64,000 bases of DNA from Acanthaster planci (Eukaryota > Echinodermata > Asteroidea > Valvatida > Acanthasteridae). Below are positions 37,201 through 52,200 of this stretch, in pieces. Both the position numbers and the translations under genes were made by a program. The notes under the pieces are model-generated. The model searched no databases, was not told the DNA's origin, and was given only the letters and a program-made list of their open reading frames with translations. Each line of letters starts with the position of its first letter. Position 1 is the stretch's first letter. The stretch is from contig NW_019091461.1 of NCBI RefSeq assembly GCF_001949145.1, forward strand, positions 620,001-684,000, written 5' to 3'.

Positions 37201-40200
37201 GATGCTGGTTAGGAACATCCGCAGTAGGACTGGGGAGGCTACGGAGCAAGTCTTGGGGTTCAACCTTGATGGGCAGGGAGAGGACACAACACCAGTAACA
37301 ACACGTGCCCTATTAATACTGGCCATCTAAAGTAACTGGCTTATCCGACTTTTGGTATCAAACGAAATCGAAAAGAGCAAAGAAATAATGGAAGTAGAAA
37401 CCTAACTCAGATGTAATGGATACGATTGATGACAAAGTATCATATTATTCGAACCTTATTTCTCTCTTTGATGATCAACGACAATTCATCTAAAGTGAAA
37501 TGTTCAAATTAAAAAGGTTTCTGGATTTACTGGACTCCAATGGCTAATTTGAACATTTCCCCCACCCCTAACAAAATGTGAAATGTTCAAATTAAAATAG
37601 GTTTCTGGATTTACTGGACTCCAATGGCTAATTTGAACATTTCCCCCACCCCTAACAAAACATCTAACCAGAATAATCTATAAACACGGAAATTAGTACA
37701 TTTGTGAATAAAAAAAAATTACACGGCTGCCACTTTCCTGAAGGTCATACCATGCAAATAGAGAGAAAGGAACGGGATAGCTGAGTAGTCTTGCTACATC
37801 TCTTGCATTTCATTAAAAAAATCAAGAATTCTTTCTTTGGATGAAGTAAAATCTTAACAACACCCCTGGGAATGGGGTAAAACACTGGCGCTTACTTTCT
37901 GAGGGTCAGCTTGAAGTCCTCTCTAGCCGTCACCAGCTCAACGTCCGATTCTGGTGGCGGGACGGGGGCCACAAAGTGGTCCCACAGCACGGTGCTGGCA
38001 GTCAGGCCGATGGGATAGCACCCAACCTGGTAGGCAGCCTGGAGGCAGGAAGAAAGAGGGGCAGAGTTACTACTGTGGAGACCAAAACACGGTCCATCAC
38101 AAGTCAATCAGTCTTAAGCTAAGTCGTAAGCTATTCAAAGTAACTGTGACAAAAGCATTCCTACATCAGTGTTCACCTTGTTGCTTAGGACTGGTCTTGT
38201 GAAAGGTCTTGTGACTGGTCACGTGAAGTGACTCGTGTTGGACTTGACAATAACCTTACTCTGAATTCCCACAACCCTCACAGGGTCTAAGGCTGACATA
38301 CCTGACTGAGGAAGGCCCAAGTCATGAGGATGGGCAGGGGGTGCGATGCCAGGATTGGCTTGGTGGTGTCGCCGATGCTGTCCCCGATGAGAACGCCGTT
38401 GGCCGTGTACGCCGCCACAGCAAACACGTACTTCTCGTTGGTCTGCAGGCCCGAGATGTGCAGCTCACAATCATACGCTGGTACCTAGAGGCAGTCGAGA
38501 CAGACAGAAACATCAACTATTACTTCCATGAGTCATTTGTGACCATTTGTTAAAATACTAGTCATTGTCTGACACTGAAGAAATGTGCTTGCACTTCATC
38601 AGTTTCAGCTTTTAAAGTATGATTTTCAACTTGAAGGTTCAAAAGAAGGAAGACATCATCGCTGCAGTGTCATCAAACTTGAACATGCATCCTTACACTC
38701 AAGGTGGACTTTGGCAAGGCCCATTACGCTTTTGGTGGAAGACGTCAGTGGGGCCACTACACACGCTGTGTGCGAGTACGGTACCGCTGGAGTAATGGCT
38801 TCTAGTTCTGCTTGCCAGATCATTTGGTTGTTTATCTGTATTGATATGTGCAGTTACCTCTTCCCCGGTTCCAGGCAGGAAGTAGTCATTCAATCTGACT
38901 TTGACGTTGCTACCACTGGCCAGCCGGCCAAACAGCCTGTACCAAGCCACCTGCAGGCAAACAGAGGAGAAACATTCAGCGTGAGAAATGGGCACTTGTC
39001 ACTAAGAGGGCCTGGCTAGGACACTGCTCCTCGAGATTGTCAGCGGTGCTATGTGGTAGCACTCCCTGACCAAGTTGGTCTAGTGATGAAATGGAAGCAT
39101 ATCAACCCAAGAGAGCTGTAAAAAAATGTCATTTCGGGAGTTGCCTTCCTCAGAAGTTTTTCAAACCTTGGCTTTGTCTCTGTCTCAAGCTTTTTTGTGG
39201 CAGCAAAACCCCAAGGAGGCCTCTCATATTGGAACCAAATTGAATTGAATTGAATTGAATTTCCACCTCTGGGTTGACAGCACAGAGTTTGAGTTCACTT
39301 TTTTTCATTGAGCTAAAAACTCCAAAGTAAAAAAGTATGTCAAGCAGAAAGATTTTGACCCCCTAGATTCCAAAGAGACAGACAGCTCAAGGGGGGGTTG
39401 TTGACCTCCCTCACCTTCTGTGGTGGGTTATAGGGGCCTGGCCTGAAGACCATGGTGGTGTCAGTACGGCAAAGCAGTAATGGGGCCGGGGGCACCCCTG
39501 ACTCCCTGGCCGTCTGGCCCTGCTGCTGCTGGGGAGCATTGTAGGCAAACAGCTTGTACTCCTGGTCTTGGGCCTTGGTCACTTGACTCACTACCTCCTG
39601 CGGCACAGGACAGGGAAAAAAAGGGGGGGAGTAAGAAAGACCAGACGTGAAGCACAGATTAGCCCGCTTCTTGGGAATTCGAAGTTGTTTTGAAACGCTC
39701 AAGTATGCTTTACTGAATGTGAAGGTCACTTTTTCTTTCATTATGTTAAGACTTCAATAGAAATTTGGAGATTTCTCTCACCAAAATGACCACATTTTCT
39801 GACAAATTCCGATACACAGGAGTGTTGGCCATATCTACATGAGGGACCCACATGCAATTACTTGAATATGGTTGACAGCAGACAAAGGTCTTGAAATTGC
39901 AATGTTTAAATTGATTGCCAAATAAAAGTCTCAATGTTTGCAGTGTTAAATAGGCCTCCGGTCAAGTTTCCACATAAAGCGTGAGATAGCACACTGAATC
40001 ATGAAACATTACACCAATGTACAAAAATCACTGAAATTTGTTCACACTGCAATACAGAACACAGTGACAATTAAGGCTAACCTTTAAGAGTCCAGCTTGC
40101 TCCTGAGTCGGGACACCAGACTTGGACATCAGCAGGGCCCTCTGCATGAGAAAGAGAGCCCTGGATATCGGGTTCTTTCCACAGCTGCTCAGTAGCTCAT

Positions 40201-43200
40201 CGGCTGTCTCAATGTGGACAACGTGCCCATCTGCTCTCTGGATCTGAGTTGTGGCCAAAAATATGTTTTTTGAAAGTTTGGAGGGTTGTCTTCAATTCCA
40301 AAAAGCTTCATCTACTGAGGTGCTATTTTATTTTCCCCGATAATACTCTGTAATGTCATACACCCAGCTAATAAATAAAAGAACTTGCCCCTTGGCAACA
40401 TAAATATTCAAAAGCCAACATATAATGGGCCAATAGCAAAGCAGAGATTTATAAAATGCTGCAACTGCGACATTACTAGAGTTACTTCTCCCATCATGCA
40501 AATATTGAAATCTTGCCATCAGCAAGCATTAGCATGTCCGTGCCATAACATACTCCTAATGTGAGAACAGTTTTTTTCTGCTCAAGTTAGAACAGCTGTT
40601 CTCTGAGCCACTTTAACATGATGAAAATTGCCCCCAACCAAAAAGACCCCAAACCAACAGACTATGTTGTGGTGACCTGAATGATGAGCCATTACCGAGT
40701 GGCACCACCCTCGGCACAAGTGGTGAGTGTGCTCAGTGCACACCTCTTTGACCGCTTTTGTGTCTTGCCAAAATGCAGGCGCAATTCAAGTTGCAGAACG
40801 CACCGAGAGTAGCGGTGCAATACCAGAGAAGGCGTCTCCTCAATTGAGTCTACACAAACACCAAGTCTCACCAGTCTCTGCTCTGGGGCTGCCCGGCTCT
40901 TCTGCCCCTTCCCAGACCCCGCCTTGGCCTTGGTCCCCCCACTGCCGCCCTCTCCCCAGCCGCCGCTGACGGTGCGGGCCAACTTGAGACAGACCCGGTG
41001 GTACATGTACAGCAGCTCCAGGTGAAGGTCCATGATGGTGTTGTGCACCCCATCAGGGTTGTCCTCGGCCTTCTCCGTGGTGGTGTCCTTGTCCGCGGCG
41101 TCCAGGACAATGGTGGTCTTGCTTGTCTTACCGGATGCATTGTCCTGTTGGAGAAACAAGCAGTGGCAATGAGCACCACGGAACTAGGAGAAATTTGTGT
41201 AAACGCTTCGGAATGCCTGTTAGCATGATGTTGACATTAATAATACGGCAGGGTTCTTCCCAAGTACAACCTTGCGTATTGGCCCGATATGCGTGATTCT
41301 ATTCCGGATCGTTGCCGATACACAAAAACATTGCCAGATACCCGTTTTTTTGCCCCCTATACGCACGTTATTAGGCCTACCATTGTACAGCCAATAGTGG
41401 GAATCGAAATGGGCTATGGCGCACGCATTGTGGGCATGGATTGTTTTTGTGTAAAAAACATACTTCAAAGTCTCCCCATCAAAATGATGATTAGAAAACC
41501 ACGAACCACTTCTGACTACTAAGGAACTATTTTCTGTGCTAAGCTAATATCTGCGGTGAGTAGGTCTTTGAGATTAGCCCCTGGCATCTAAACACTCTTC
41601 AGATTTCAAATGCCTAGCGACATACATAATTCCAAGGACCCAATTTCATATGGCTGCTTAGCAGAAAAATCTTACTGAGCACATTTTTGTACAGAGCAAA
41701 AATTAGCAGGACACTCACAACCAACAAGCGTGCTATGGCTTTTTGGCTGGTAACCTGTTTTTGCTAAACATGAATTTTTCCGCTAAGCAAGCTTTATTTG
41801 ATCCCCGACACTCGACCATGTTTATGACCTATCCTGTTAAAATGAGTCATCAGGTAATTTTTTTTCAATAAGAGTTTGGCTCTTTGTGTTGATTTATCAC
41901 TCATTTTGGTGTTCCGATAAAATGATAATTGCACAGGTGGAAAAATGTTGAGACGGTTTGCAGAGATTTCCATCACTGAAGATTTTTTAAAGGCCTGTTA
42001 TTTGAAAGCGGCTCTGCTGATTTGTGACTCGTATACACAGTTCCCATTTAGCCACTTTACCTTGACCCAGCTGACGTCGGCAATAGACTTGCCGTCCGTC
42101 AGCGCCACGATCTGTCGCGCCTTGGACATCCCCTGCAGTGCCCTCTCCAGGATCTCCCGGGCGGCCAGCAGCTGCTCCTGCGCGCCCAGCTGCAGCAGGA
42201 TGGAGGAGGTGTACTGGGAGGTGCTGGCCCGGCCGCCCTGGGCCGTTGTGGTGTCCCTCCCTGCCTCGCCTGTTGGCCTGGCAGGGGACTTGAGGACAGG
42301 AGTAGCATCTGGGTGTCAGACACGAGAACAGTAGAAAACAGTGCAACCGTAAGTGACTCACATTTTGGTTAATGATAAAGTAAGCCATGAGCCAGCTCAG
42401 TACTCCACTGGCCTATGCACAAAATGAAGTGTGTCTGAATGTCACAGCATTGCAAGCATATGAGGTCTGCCCTTTTGGTGCCGCCATATGGCAACTCACA
42501 GGCCTACTACGTTCTAAAATGACCTTACCCTTTAAAATGTCTAATGGCTCAATGTTAATATTCTTTAAGTGTTATGAAAAACATGCAGTCAAAGATAAAA
42601 TGATTACTAATTTCCCCAGCATAATTTTTGACCACCAGGCAAACAGCTGAGCCACTGGTATGTTCAGATGCCGTAAAACTACCTCGGACTCTGCATGAGG
42701 ACTACTTTTACCTTCTGTCCAGAAATCCTTACTCTGCTCACTCATCCTGAAGCAGGGGGCTTTGAGGTGTACAACTTCCTCTACCACGAGGGCTTTTCAC
42801 GCCTGCATGGGCTTTGCTGCAAGATCGCAAACTCTTTGGGCCTTGGTAAGCCTCTAATCGTGGAGTTTTCAATCAGTGAGTACCTTTCTGGAGTGTAGAG
42901 ATGGACTGATCATCTACATCTCGGGACTGCCTGCCTCCAGAGCCTGTCTCCACAGCTGCTGTCTTAGCTTTCACCTTGCCTGTCTCATTGCAATGCCACA
43001 AAATTGTGAGTTTGAAAAAAGGAATCCGGGTGAAAATGGAGAACGCTTGATCACAGCAACACTTTTGGCAAAAATTATTTTGTAAGTAGAGGACTAACAG
43101 AAGGAAGATTGTCTCCCGTTAAGTCATGCATATATATCAATTTTAAGATACTGCAGTGTCAACGCTTGACTGCAGCCTTTTCAAGCTGCTCTATTCTTAA

Positions 43201-46200
43201 AAAGTGACCTTTGATCCATGGAGAGACTCACAAGGGAACCTTTTTACCGAAGCTTCCCCTAAAAAAAAAAAGAAGAGAGATTACTGCATGGAGATTTTCC
43301 TCCTTTCTTAATCAGTTGCATTACCTGCGTCAGACTCATTGGCGGCGTTATTTTCCAGGACGAGGGCCAGGCGGATGGCCACCTCGGCTGTCACTCCAGA
43401 GTCCATGGTGCTGATCCCGCACCAGTACATGACCTCGTGGACGATACTTAGGATGTGAACCCACTGCAATGTGTGAAAAAAGAAAAAAACCAAGCTAAGC
43501 TTGGGAAGGGGCAGGAGGGCATCAAAATTTAGAATGCTCAAGAAGTTCTGCTGGGAATACTGTCTGGGGGACAATTGTTTTGCAACACTAGGGGCAAGTC
43601 TGAATTAAAAGCAGCTGGAAATTATGCAGGATTTTACGGAGTCTTGTGTAACTTCAAGCCGAAGCCAAATGATTAGGATGTGGCCTGTATCACAGAAACT
43701 TTTCAATCACAGAAAATCTAAAGTTCAGCAAACTGGGTTACCAGCCAAATGTCATGCAGTGTACCTCTAGAGTGACTGGTTCTCGGTTGGTTTTTGCTTA
43801 GCACATAAATTTCCTAAGGCCATTTCTGAATCACTGGGCTGCAGCTTGAAATTACACAGAAGTCTATGGTAGTGGCTGTAGCCCCCATAGAGTCATGTGC
43901 AATATGAAGCCGTAGCCGAGCAATTCTGACATGGGTGTAACCAATATGTCCTGATTAGCAGCTCTAAAAAATTGGCCTGTGGTCTAATTTGGGATATGTG
44001 CAAAACTGAAGCTTAGCACAAGTTGGCAACAAATATTGAGTCAACAGCAACTTTATCACATTGAAATAAGTGTATGCTCATGTTAGCAATCTAAGCAGGA
44101 TGGTTAAATCTAGCTTAGGCAAAAATGCTCCCATTTTAAAAGGATTTTTAACAAAATGTAAGGTACAAAACCATGGCACACAGCACTCCACAAAAAATGT
44201 GACATCTAGACCTGTCTATGGAAAACATTGAACGGTGATTGGGTCCCAAATCTATTGACTTTTGGGCGCTGGATTCAGAATGTTTTGGAGTGAAGTACTC
44301 AAAGAAAACAGTACTCCATACAACAGCGTACTGACGCTCCAATTTTGGCACTTGGTTCACATCTTACCTTGTTTGGCTGGTCAATTTTCTGCAGGTATTT
44401 CCCGCTATCAGATGCCCCCGTCTGGACCTTCTGGAAGACAGACTTACAGCGATTCCACAGGAACAAGGTGGCGTCGACCACCATATCCCTGTCCACAGAC
44501 TCCTGAATTAATGAACAGAGCAACATCCACACTGGAGGCATTGTCGGTTGGGACAGACACACCTGTTTGTCATTCAGTTTTGCCACTGACTTTTCATGAT
44601 GGCTTTACTCTACTTCCTCATTTGAGTAAAAAGGACTTCAGAATCGAGAACTGGTTTATTTCTGATCTACTCAATTCTACTCAAGTCCAGTGCACTGAAC
44701 GTCAAACTGCTTCCAACTGAACTTTATATTACAACGAACGTTCAACAATAAAGACTCCAGGAGAAATGAGGATATAGATATACGAATATAGATTGGACTG
44801 GGCTAAGTTTTAGAAATAAAGAAGCTGGTTTTATTAAGCACATACTGCCATGGGATCCTTGACGCAGGAGTACAAGACTTCAGCGAGTTGAACCATGTCA
44901 TCATTCAGTGGTAATGTAGATCGTGGCTGGGGAGCTGGAAATCAAAACAGTCAAATAGATAAAATGCGGGCTAAACACATTTGTCTATAAACAATGGGCC
45001 CCTTCGAGCGATGAACAATTAGTACACCACTTGATGACTTTGCCCGGTGAGGGGCAGATACGTACTCTGTGAGCGTGTATGTGACTGGGCGGGCCCGTCA
45101 GCTATACTGCTGTCGTCGGTGTGGGAGTAAGGCTTTTTGGACTTCCTGCTTGGGTTCAAGGGATCCATGGCCTGAAGTATCTCCAGACTTTTGATCTCTG
45201 GGGTGTAGCGTTGATCGTTCTGATTCTGCATCGGGAGATGAAAGAAGTTTTTGTAAGCACTTCTTTTCAACCTTATCTCACATTTCTGTTGAGAAACATC
45301 TTAAAAGCTCTCAAATCTAAAACCATACAACTACTGACACTTTCTTTGAACTTTGAGGCTGGCCTGTCTGATCCTGAAAATACTGAAACACTTTTCTTTA
45401 GATGGATACACCTGTTCATATGCATACGTACTTTTAAAATCTTGAATACATTACTGAGGTTGGTTTTCCATGAGTGTTGGCAGCAGGGTTTGTTAGAACT
45501 GGGGGGGGGTTCCACATTCCCTTGGTTCTGTTAATCACCACTAATTCTATTTGTTTTTAATTATATGGTCCTTCTATATTACATTGTGATACACATTACG
45601 ATGTTTTTAATAGTCCATGTGTGTAATTTTTTTATATTGATTTCCTTAATGGTGCTAGTATATTGGAATATTTCTACAGTTAATGTGCTGTATGTTTTAA
45701 TATAACTTTTTGACTATTTTTAATATTGTTGGATGACCCAGTGAAAATCATCTGGTTTTTAGATGACATGGCTACCATCTGCACATAAAGCAATTATTAT
45801 TCTTATTACTTGTGACATCATGGATTGGGTTGTAGTCAGTTTGTGGGGGTCAGAGTTATGCAAGAAATTGGACAGGCGGGGCAAATTTCTTTAAAACTGT
45901 TGAACTCTGCTCTTCTGTTTATATCGCAGGTATTCTTAGCATTTTCAAACTAATTAGGAGTGTAGAGCTGATCTTTTGGTTCTTTCAAAACAGTGGTTAG
46001 AATGTTTTTGGTAAAATCTTGCAACAGGACTCCACTCCCAGCCTAATTTTAAATTCAAGATAGCCAAGCCGAGCCCAAGTCATATCTTTATCAAAAAACA
46101 ATCCTGTGGACTTTGAACCTAATTTTACAATTTTGTGAATCTCTAATGAATCTCTAATTTGAGTCTGCAAATTACATTAGAAAACCAATGGTTACTGTCA

Positions 46201-49200
46201 GACATTGCTTATAAAAAGGGCCTCTAAAACAAATCCTTAATATGTGGGAATAAATGAGCAAACATTTTCCTAAAAGCTCACTTTGAGGTACTCCAGCACT
46301 GCGATGACCAAGCTCTCGTACACCTCCCACTGCTCAAAGTTGTAGGCCCACTTGATAAACTTGACCACTGCGCTGATGGGTATGCCGTCCTGTGACCGTG
46401 CGGCCAAGTCCATCAGGCATTTGTCCTGGGTCACTCCCGCCAGGCTGACGTCAGTGGCCGAGTGGGGGCCTCGGGGGCTGTGGCCTGCCCCTCCTAGTTA
46501 TCAGTGACAGGTTTTTTTTTCTATATTAGCTTCTATCAATGTTGCGCGGAACAGCAAAATGTTGAACTGGATTTACATTAAGCTAGCATCAACATATGGA
46601 CCACTATTTGTGTACTGTTCCATAAATCAATGATATCTTTCTTATAAGAAAGTGTGTATTTAGTTATTTACTTATATTCATCAGTTTTGGCATTCAAGGC
46701 TCTACGTAATTACCCCTGCTCATCATGCCTAGAAGAACCTTCCTAAGACTATTTTGGCTTCATGGGGAGTATATGGCTTAGCTTTGCCATGTTCAGTTGG
46801 TGTAAAATGACTCAAGCACAACTACCATCTCTATTATCAAGTGCCTGATTAATCCTGAGTGGGCAGAAACAATTAGCCATCACAGAGTTTCTTGCCCAAG
46901 GACACCAATTCGATGAGCCCAGTTGCGACAAAAATCTGCAGATTTAACCACAAGATTTTGCATTGGACTTAGAAGCCCTGGCATTCCACAGTACCTCCAA
47001 TGATCTCCATGCCAGCAAAGAACAGCTCCGAGTAGGTGTCCAGTATGTGATCCTCGGTGTCCGGGGCAGCGGGGCTGGTCAGCAGAGTCCGGCGGGTGCT
47101 GTCAGCCAGGGTCTCCAGGATAGCCAGGAACTGGGCGGCGCTGCCCTCAAACATGTCGGCAAGGAGTCTCTCCACAGCTGTGCGGGGCCACGGCAGCTAA
47201 AACAGACAGAAAAAAATCAGATGCTCTGCTCATGAATTTTGCTGGCAAAGAGGGAGGCTGAATCCAGTTGGAACTTGCAGGTAAACAGTATCAAAACATG
47301 CACGAGCTCTAACATGCTGCACACTGCATGCATGCAAAATTCTCATAATCTTATGCAAATGATGGGGAACAAAAGATTCCCCAACTACTAAATCAAAAGC
47401 TGTTAACATAAAATCTATAATATTACTTAGAATGCCAGTAGGCTGATCGAGAGAAATGAATAAAAAATGAAGTTCTCTTAATTTTTTCCCAATTGAGACT
47501 CAATAACAGGAAAACCTGAACACTTTCTTTAGACCTGTGTCAAACATTTCATCAAAGTAACATGGAGGAAGGTACAATGTTACTTCTTCTATTTGGTCTA
47601 TGTAAATCAGGCTAAAAGGGTCAGAAATCTGAAGTTACCACAGTCAGTGAAATTTACATTGAAAACCTAATGGGTTATCGCTTGGAACATTCTAAACTTA
47701 CAAGGGAGCACTGGCTGCTATCAAGTGACTTAAAATGACAATCAAAGGAAAGCAGTAAACAAACTGGTAAGGAGTCTTTGGAATACAGAGGAGGGTTGTA
47801 ACATATCCAGGCTAGAACTTCAGGAGACAACCTAAGATGGCTACTGGAGCTCATGTCTGGGAGGGTTCGATACCGCAGAGTGTCTCAAAGGTCAGAGAGA
47901 GAGAGAGAAGGTCGAGAAAGGTCAGCTAGAGAGGGGGGGGAGGACTACTCACACTTCCTTGTTTTTTCACGAGATCATCGAGTCTCTGTTTGGACGTTTT
48001 GTGCCAGATCAGGCGGCCGTCACTAGCTACAATGGTGACCGTGCGGCTCTCCGTAGGCTGCCCAAGTTTGCATGTGGTCCGAGATTTTCAAAAATTAGGG
48101 CTTATAAGTTTTCTCCATTTTTTAATTTCAAAACTTGTTACAATGTTGTGAGGGCACACACAGCACGAGGATGTCTTTTTTAAAAGGTGTGTTCCTGTTT
48201 TTGTTAGTAGGGGTAAGTTTTGGAGGGTGGTGAGAATGGGGTATGGTCTGATCACTCCATTATTTGGAAACAGGTGCAAGGACTCTGACAACTGTGTGTA
48301 GTGAATACAACCAAGGTAGAAAGCTCAGAAGACAAAACACATGCAGATATGCCACAGACATGTGTCACACTTTCCCCTGTACAACTTAATATTCTTTTGG
48401 TTATTAACACAGGTGTCAGACAAATTATTTTAAAGAAAGACTACTTCAGGGTATTTATTTTGATCATGCAGCATTCAAATAGAAAGTCTTGGACTCTAGA
48501 ATCTCCAGTGGGTTATCCAACACTGACATAAGGAAAAGTAAGACTCTGGGTCAATTCCAAACTGAAGTACGAATCTTAAGCTGGAACGTGTGATGACTTC
48601 ACTGTGATGGTCGTCAAATGCACAGAAACAGTGATCAAAGTAGTGACTGGCCACACGGAATGTGGATAGAATCGGTGACTGGTGGAAGGATGACGGGCAC
48701 ACTGAAATCGTTTTCAGATAATTGTCAGAAAAGCAGTGTCTGTAACAAAGACAGAATTTCTCTTGCTGGATGGAATCTTTTTTTGACTTGCGGATAAAAG
48801 ATAAAAATGAGATGAACCAGAAGCTTCAGAAACCACTAATTCAATATGAGATTTAATTTAGTACAAATTGTATAAAAACACCAAATATTTATGTGCAAAA
48901 GACTTTTTTTTACTGAGGTCACACACCAATGGTCAACATTTCCTTCCAGTGTATTAGAAATCTAAATTTAAGTTAATTTGAAGTGTGAACAAGAGTGCAT
49001 GCTTTGCTTGAAGGTGAGGGAGACATGATTTTGATTTCTCAACACTCCACAGCAACAAATGAAGGAAAATCAAACAAACAAAAAACATGCTGATCAAAAT
49101 GCACTTTAAATTCAGTAATTAAATGTATTCAGGCTTGTTGCAACAATTGAAAGTGAATTTCTGGTAACTTCAGCTTATATTGCAAAGCAGCTGTTTATAG

Positions 49201-52200
49201 GGTACCAAAATAAACCAAGAACTATTCGGTCATAAATTCAACCATTAATTGACATGTCTATTTAACATTTTTGATTGACAGAAAATCTTTGGTTGAATGA
49301 TTAATCCATCTAGACCAGTAACCTTGATAACCTGGGTTTGAACCACACCTAACAAGCCTTTTGAAATTTTCTCAATCAAAATCAGATAGCATTATGCAAA
49401 TGTTTCAGCCTAAACCAGTGGGCTTGATGAAAGTTCCTCAAGATGTGACCAACAATAGTTTTGCTCATACTTGCTCAAGAATGTAACTTTACGGATCATC
49501 ATTTTCATGCTTCATATTATCCTGGAAGGAGGTGGCACACGGTATCATTTGTGATACCACAGGAGACAGATCTGTGGACAATACACGAGTCTGTCTGAAA
49601 TCTATTCAGCATGTGCCATGACGACTGAGGTCTCTTATTTATCTCAGACCTTACCGACTGTGCATCTTTCAAGTTGCTCCTTGTTTTGGGACGCAGGAGG
49701 CCTTTCGGTTTCTTCCTTGTGTCAAAAACAGCACGCTTGTAGACCATGATACCCAGCTTTTGCATCAGATAAGAGACAAAATTATCACATTAAGAGCACT
49801 ACAAAGAAATTGTAAAGTTTAACCCTGCAAACCTGTCTTGAATTAGGATATAACAACCCACAAAAGCAAAAGCCTTTTGCACTTTTAAGGGAAAAAGTGT
49901 CAAGAAAAAATTTCTCTTCATTTCCACATGAAAAATATCAGCACATTAGAGACGAACAAAACTAAGTAGTACGCTACTTCTCACTTTTGTGAATGTTATT
50001 TTCATTCCCTTTCTGTGATTGAGCAACCTTGATCATGACTGAATTACAGCTCTTCCTGTTGGTTCAGTTTGCAGGTTAAGACCCCCCACTCGGCACAATA
50101 CACACCTTGACGGCAGCCTGCCTGAAGACGATTTCAATCTCGCTGCTCGGTGGCGCCGAGCTGATCTTCTCCAGCTGACTCAGCTCATTGACTCTGCTCA
50201 AAGCACGGCGCGCAAAACTCTACAGCATGAGAGTAAAAAGCGGCACATTCCACAAACTAAACCACTGTCAAGTGCCTACTAAAGGTCCGTATAAAGAAAA
50301 AATGCGACCGAATCCACCGGTCAATGTAATTACACTGGTACTCAATTAAAACGCATCAGTTTTCTCATTCTTTTCCATAGTGTTTTACCCCAAGTCTTTG
50401 TAATCACTGATAAATAAATAAACGGCCCAGTGTCTGCTAAATCCTTTCCCCTCAACTCACCTTGAGAAAAAGAAGCGTCAATTTGTTTTGGAAGTACCAA
50501 CTTTCCAAATAGTTTATTGGTGTGTTTTTGCTGACTGTACTCTGGTATGTGTATTTACCCTGAGCAAGGCTCTTAACTCAACTCTTGACACTTGATTTAA
50601 TCACGTTTACAATGGAAAAGTGTGCTTCAAGTTTACCTCGGCATGCTGGGAAGCCTTGCAGTCATAGTAACACTGACACACTGCCGTGTAGAGCGTGGTC
50701 CTCCACGACAGATAACGGACGGACAGGAGGGGCACAGAATGCTCCATACACATGCAAGCCCACAGAAGGAACTCCAACACCTGTGAGGGTGTAGAAAAAC
50801 CCTGGTGTCATCGCCTCATTCACGGCACTGAGAACAGACTCTTTACTTTCTCCCAGCCCAAAAGTTAACAGGGCGTACCTCAAAGAAATTTCCTTACAGC
50901 CCGAACAACGAGAAATTATTATCAAAATTGCAACATTTTGCCTCGGAAAAGATTCCCCCAGGATCAAAATGTCAAGTCCTCCACCTTTTCAGCATATGAA
51001 CAGAATACTTGAGCACCAGTGGTTGATCTGCCAAACTTTAACAGGGGGAAACATGCTTTTTAATACCATTTTTTTTCTGTGACCACACATTACAGATCCA
51101 CAGTGAAATCCCCGACAGAACTTGCACCAAGGCTGTCCTATTCATCCTGCTATATGCAACAAAAGTCAGCTTGGCTGAAGGAAGAACACAGCCGAATGCA
51201 ACATGTCACAAGGGACTTTGTTGCAATAAGTTATGTATTGGTCAAACATTGGCCTCGGAACTATGCAGAACCATAAAACCTTGTAAAATCCAACAATATA
51301 TGGCAGGTTTAAATTACTGTGTGGGTTTATTGTAGTTTGTGGGTTCAGGGGCAATTATTTAAGAGAAACTGAAAATACGATACCTTTGCTGAGTGGCCAA
51401 GAGTCATCAAATGCCTTGACACACTGTAGATATGAATTGTTCCTGCAGAGAAGACATGGAAAACTTCTTGAAATGTGAATCATAGCAATTACACACTACT
51501 GGCTTCAAGTTAGAATCCTTGACATAGAAAGAAAAAGAATTCTGAACTTCTAATTTGAGTTTTTCCTTTATGGTGCAGAAAAAGGGGAACATGGTGGTAA
51601 ATGGAAAAATGCTGCTCTGTTTAAGTCACAGCCAAAGATAACAGTTTTAGAAAATTACGATGGATTTCTGAGCTAAGGCAGTCATCCTTTCAGAGCACTG
51701 AGTGCACAATTTCCGCCTGATTTTTTTTGAGCCACCTACCATTGAAGACCAGCCAGCACAGAGGTTCCCTCGGCAGTACCACCTGGGTGATGAGCCTGAG
51801 GAAGGCCAGAATCTTGAGGCACAAGCTGACCGACTGGGTGTTCTGCAGCTTGGGGTCGGTCAGCAACACCAGCTGATAGTTGCAGATGCTCTTGCCGTAC
51901 AATGCCCGAAACTGGAGAGGAAAAAAAAAAAAAGCAGTGGACACTTGCGACCAACGTGCGACAAGAATGATCCTGGCTAACAGAGGCAGGCCTGAATGAG
52001 GTAATAAAGCCCTTGAATGCAGGAAATTAGATATATGTGATCAAGGTTCATGTTTCATCATCAGAGAGTCTGGGGTTCAAACCAAGCAGTTGGTCCCATC
52101 TACAGAAGCATGTAAACAGGTAACGGCACTGGCTGGGGAGTAACCTGTAACAAACTTGCATCCCATCAGGGGAAATTAATAAGAGTTATCTCAGTTGTTT

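Noticed and set aside
49310-49350. Second tRNA B-box-like word (GGGTTTGAACC)
   Set aside because: No foldable tRNA around it. Chance match or SINE remnant.
52060-52110. tRNA-like B-box (GGGGTTCAAACC)
   Set aside because: No cloverleaf arms or A-box at the right distance. At most a SINE relic.
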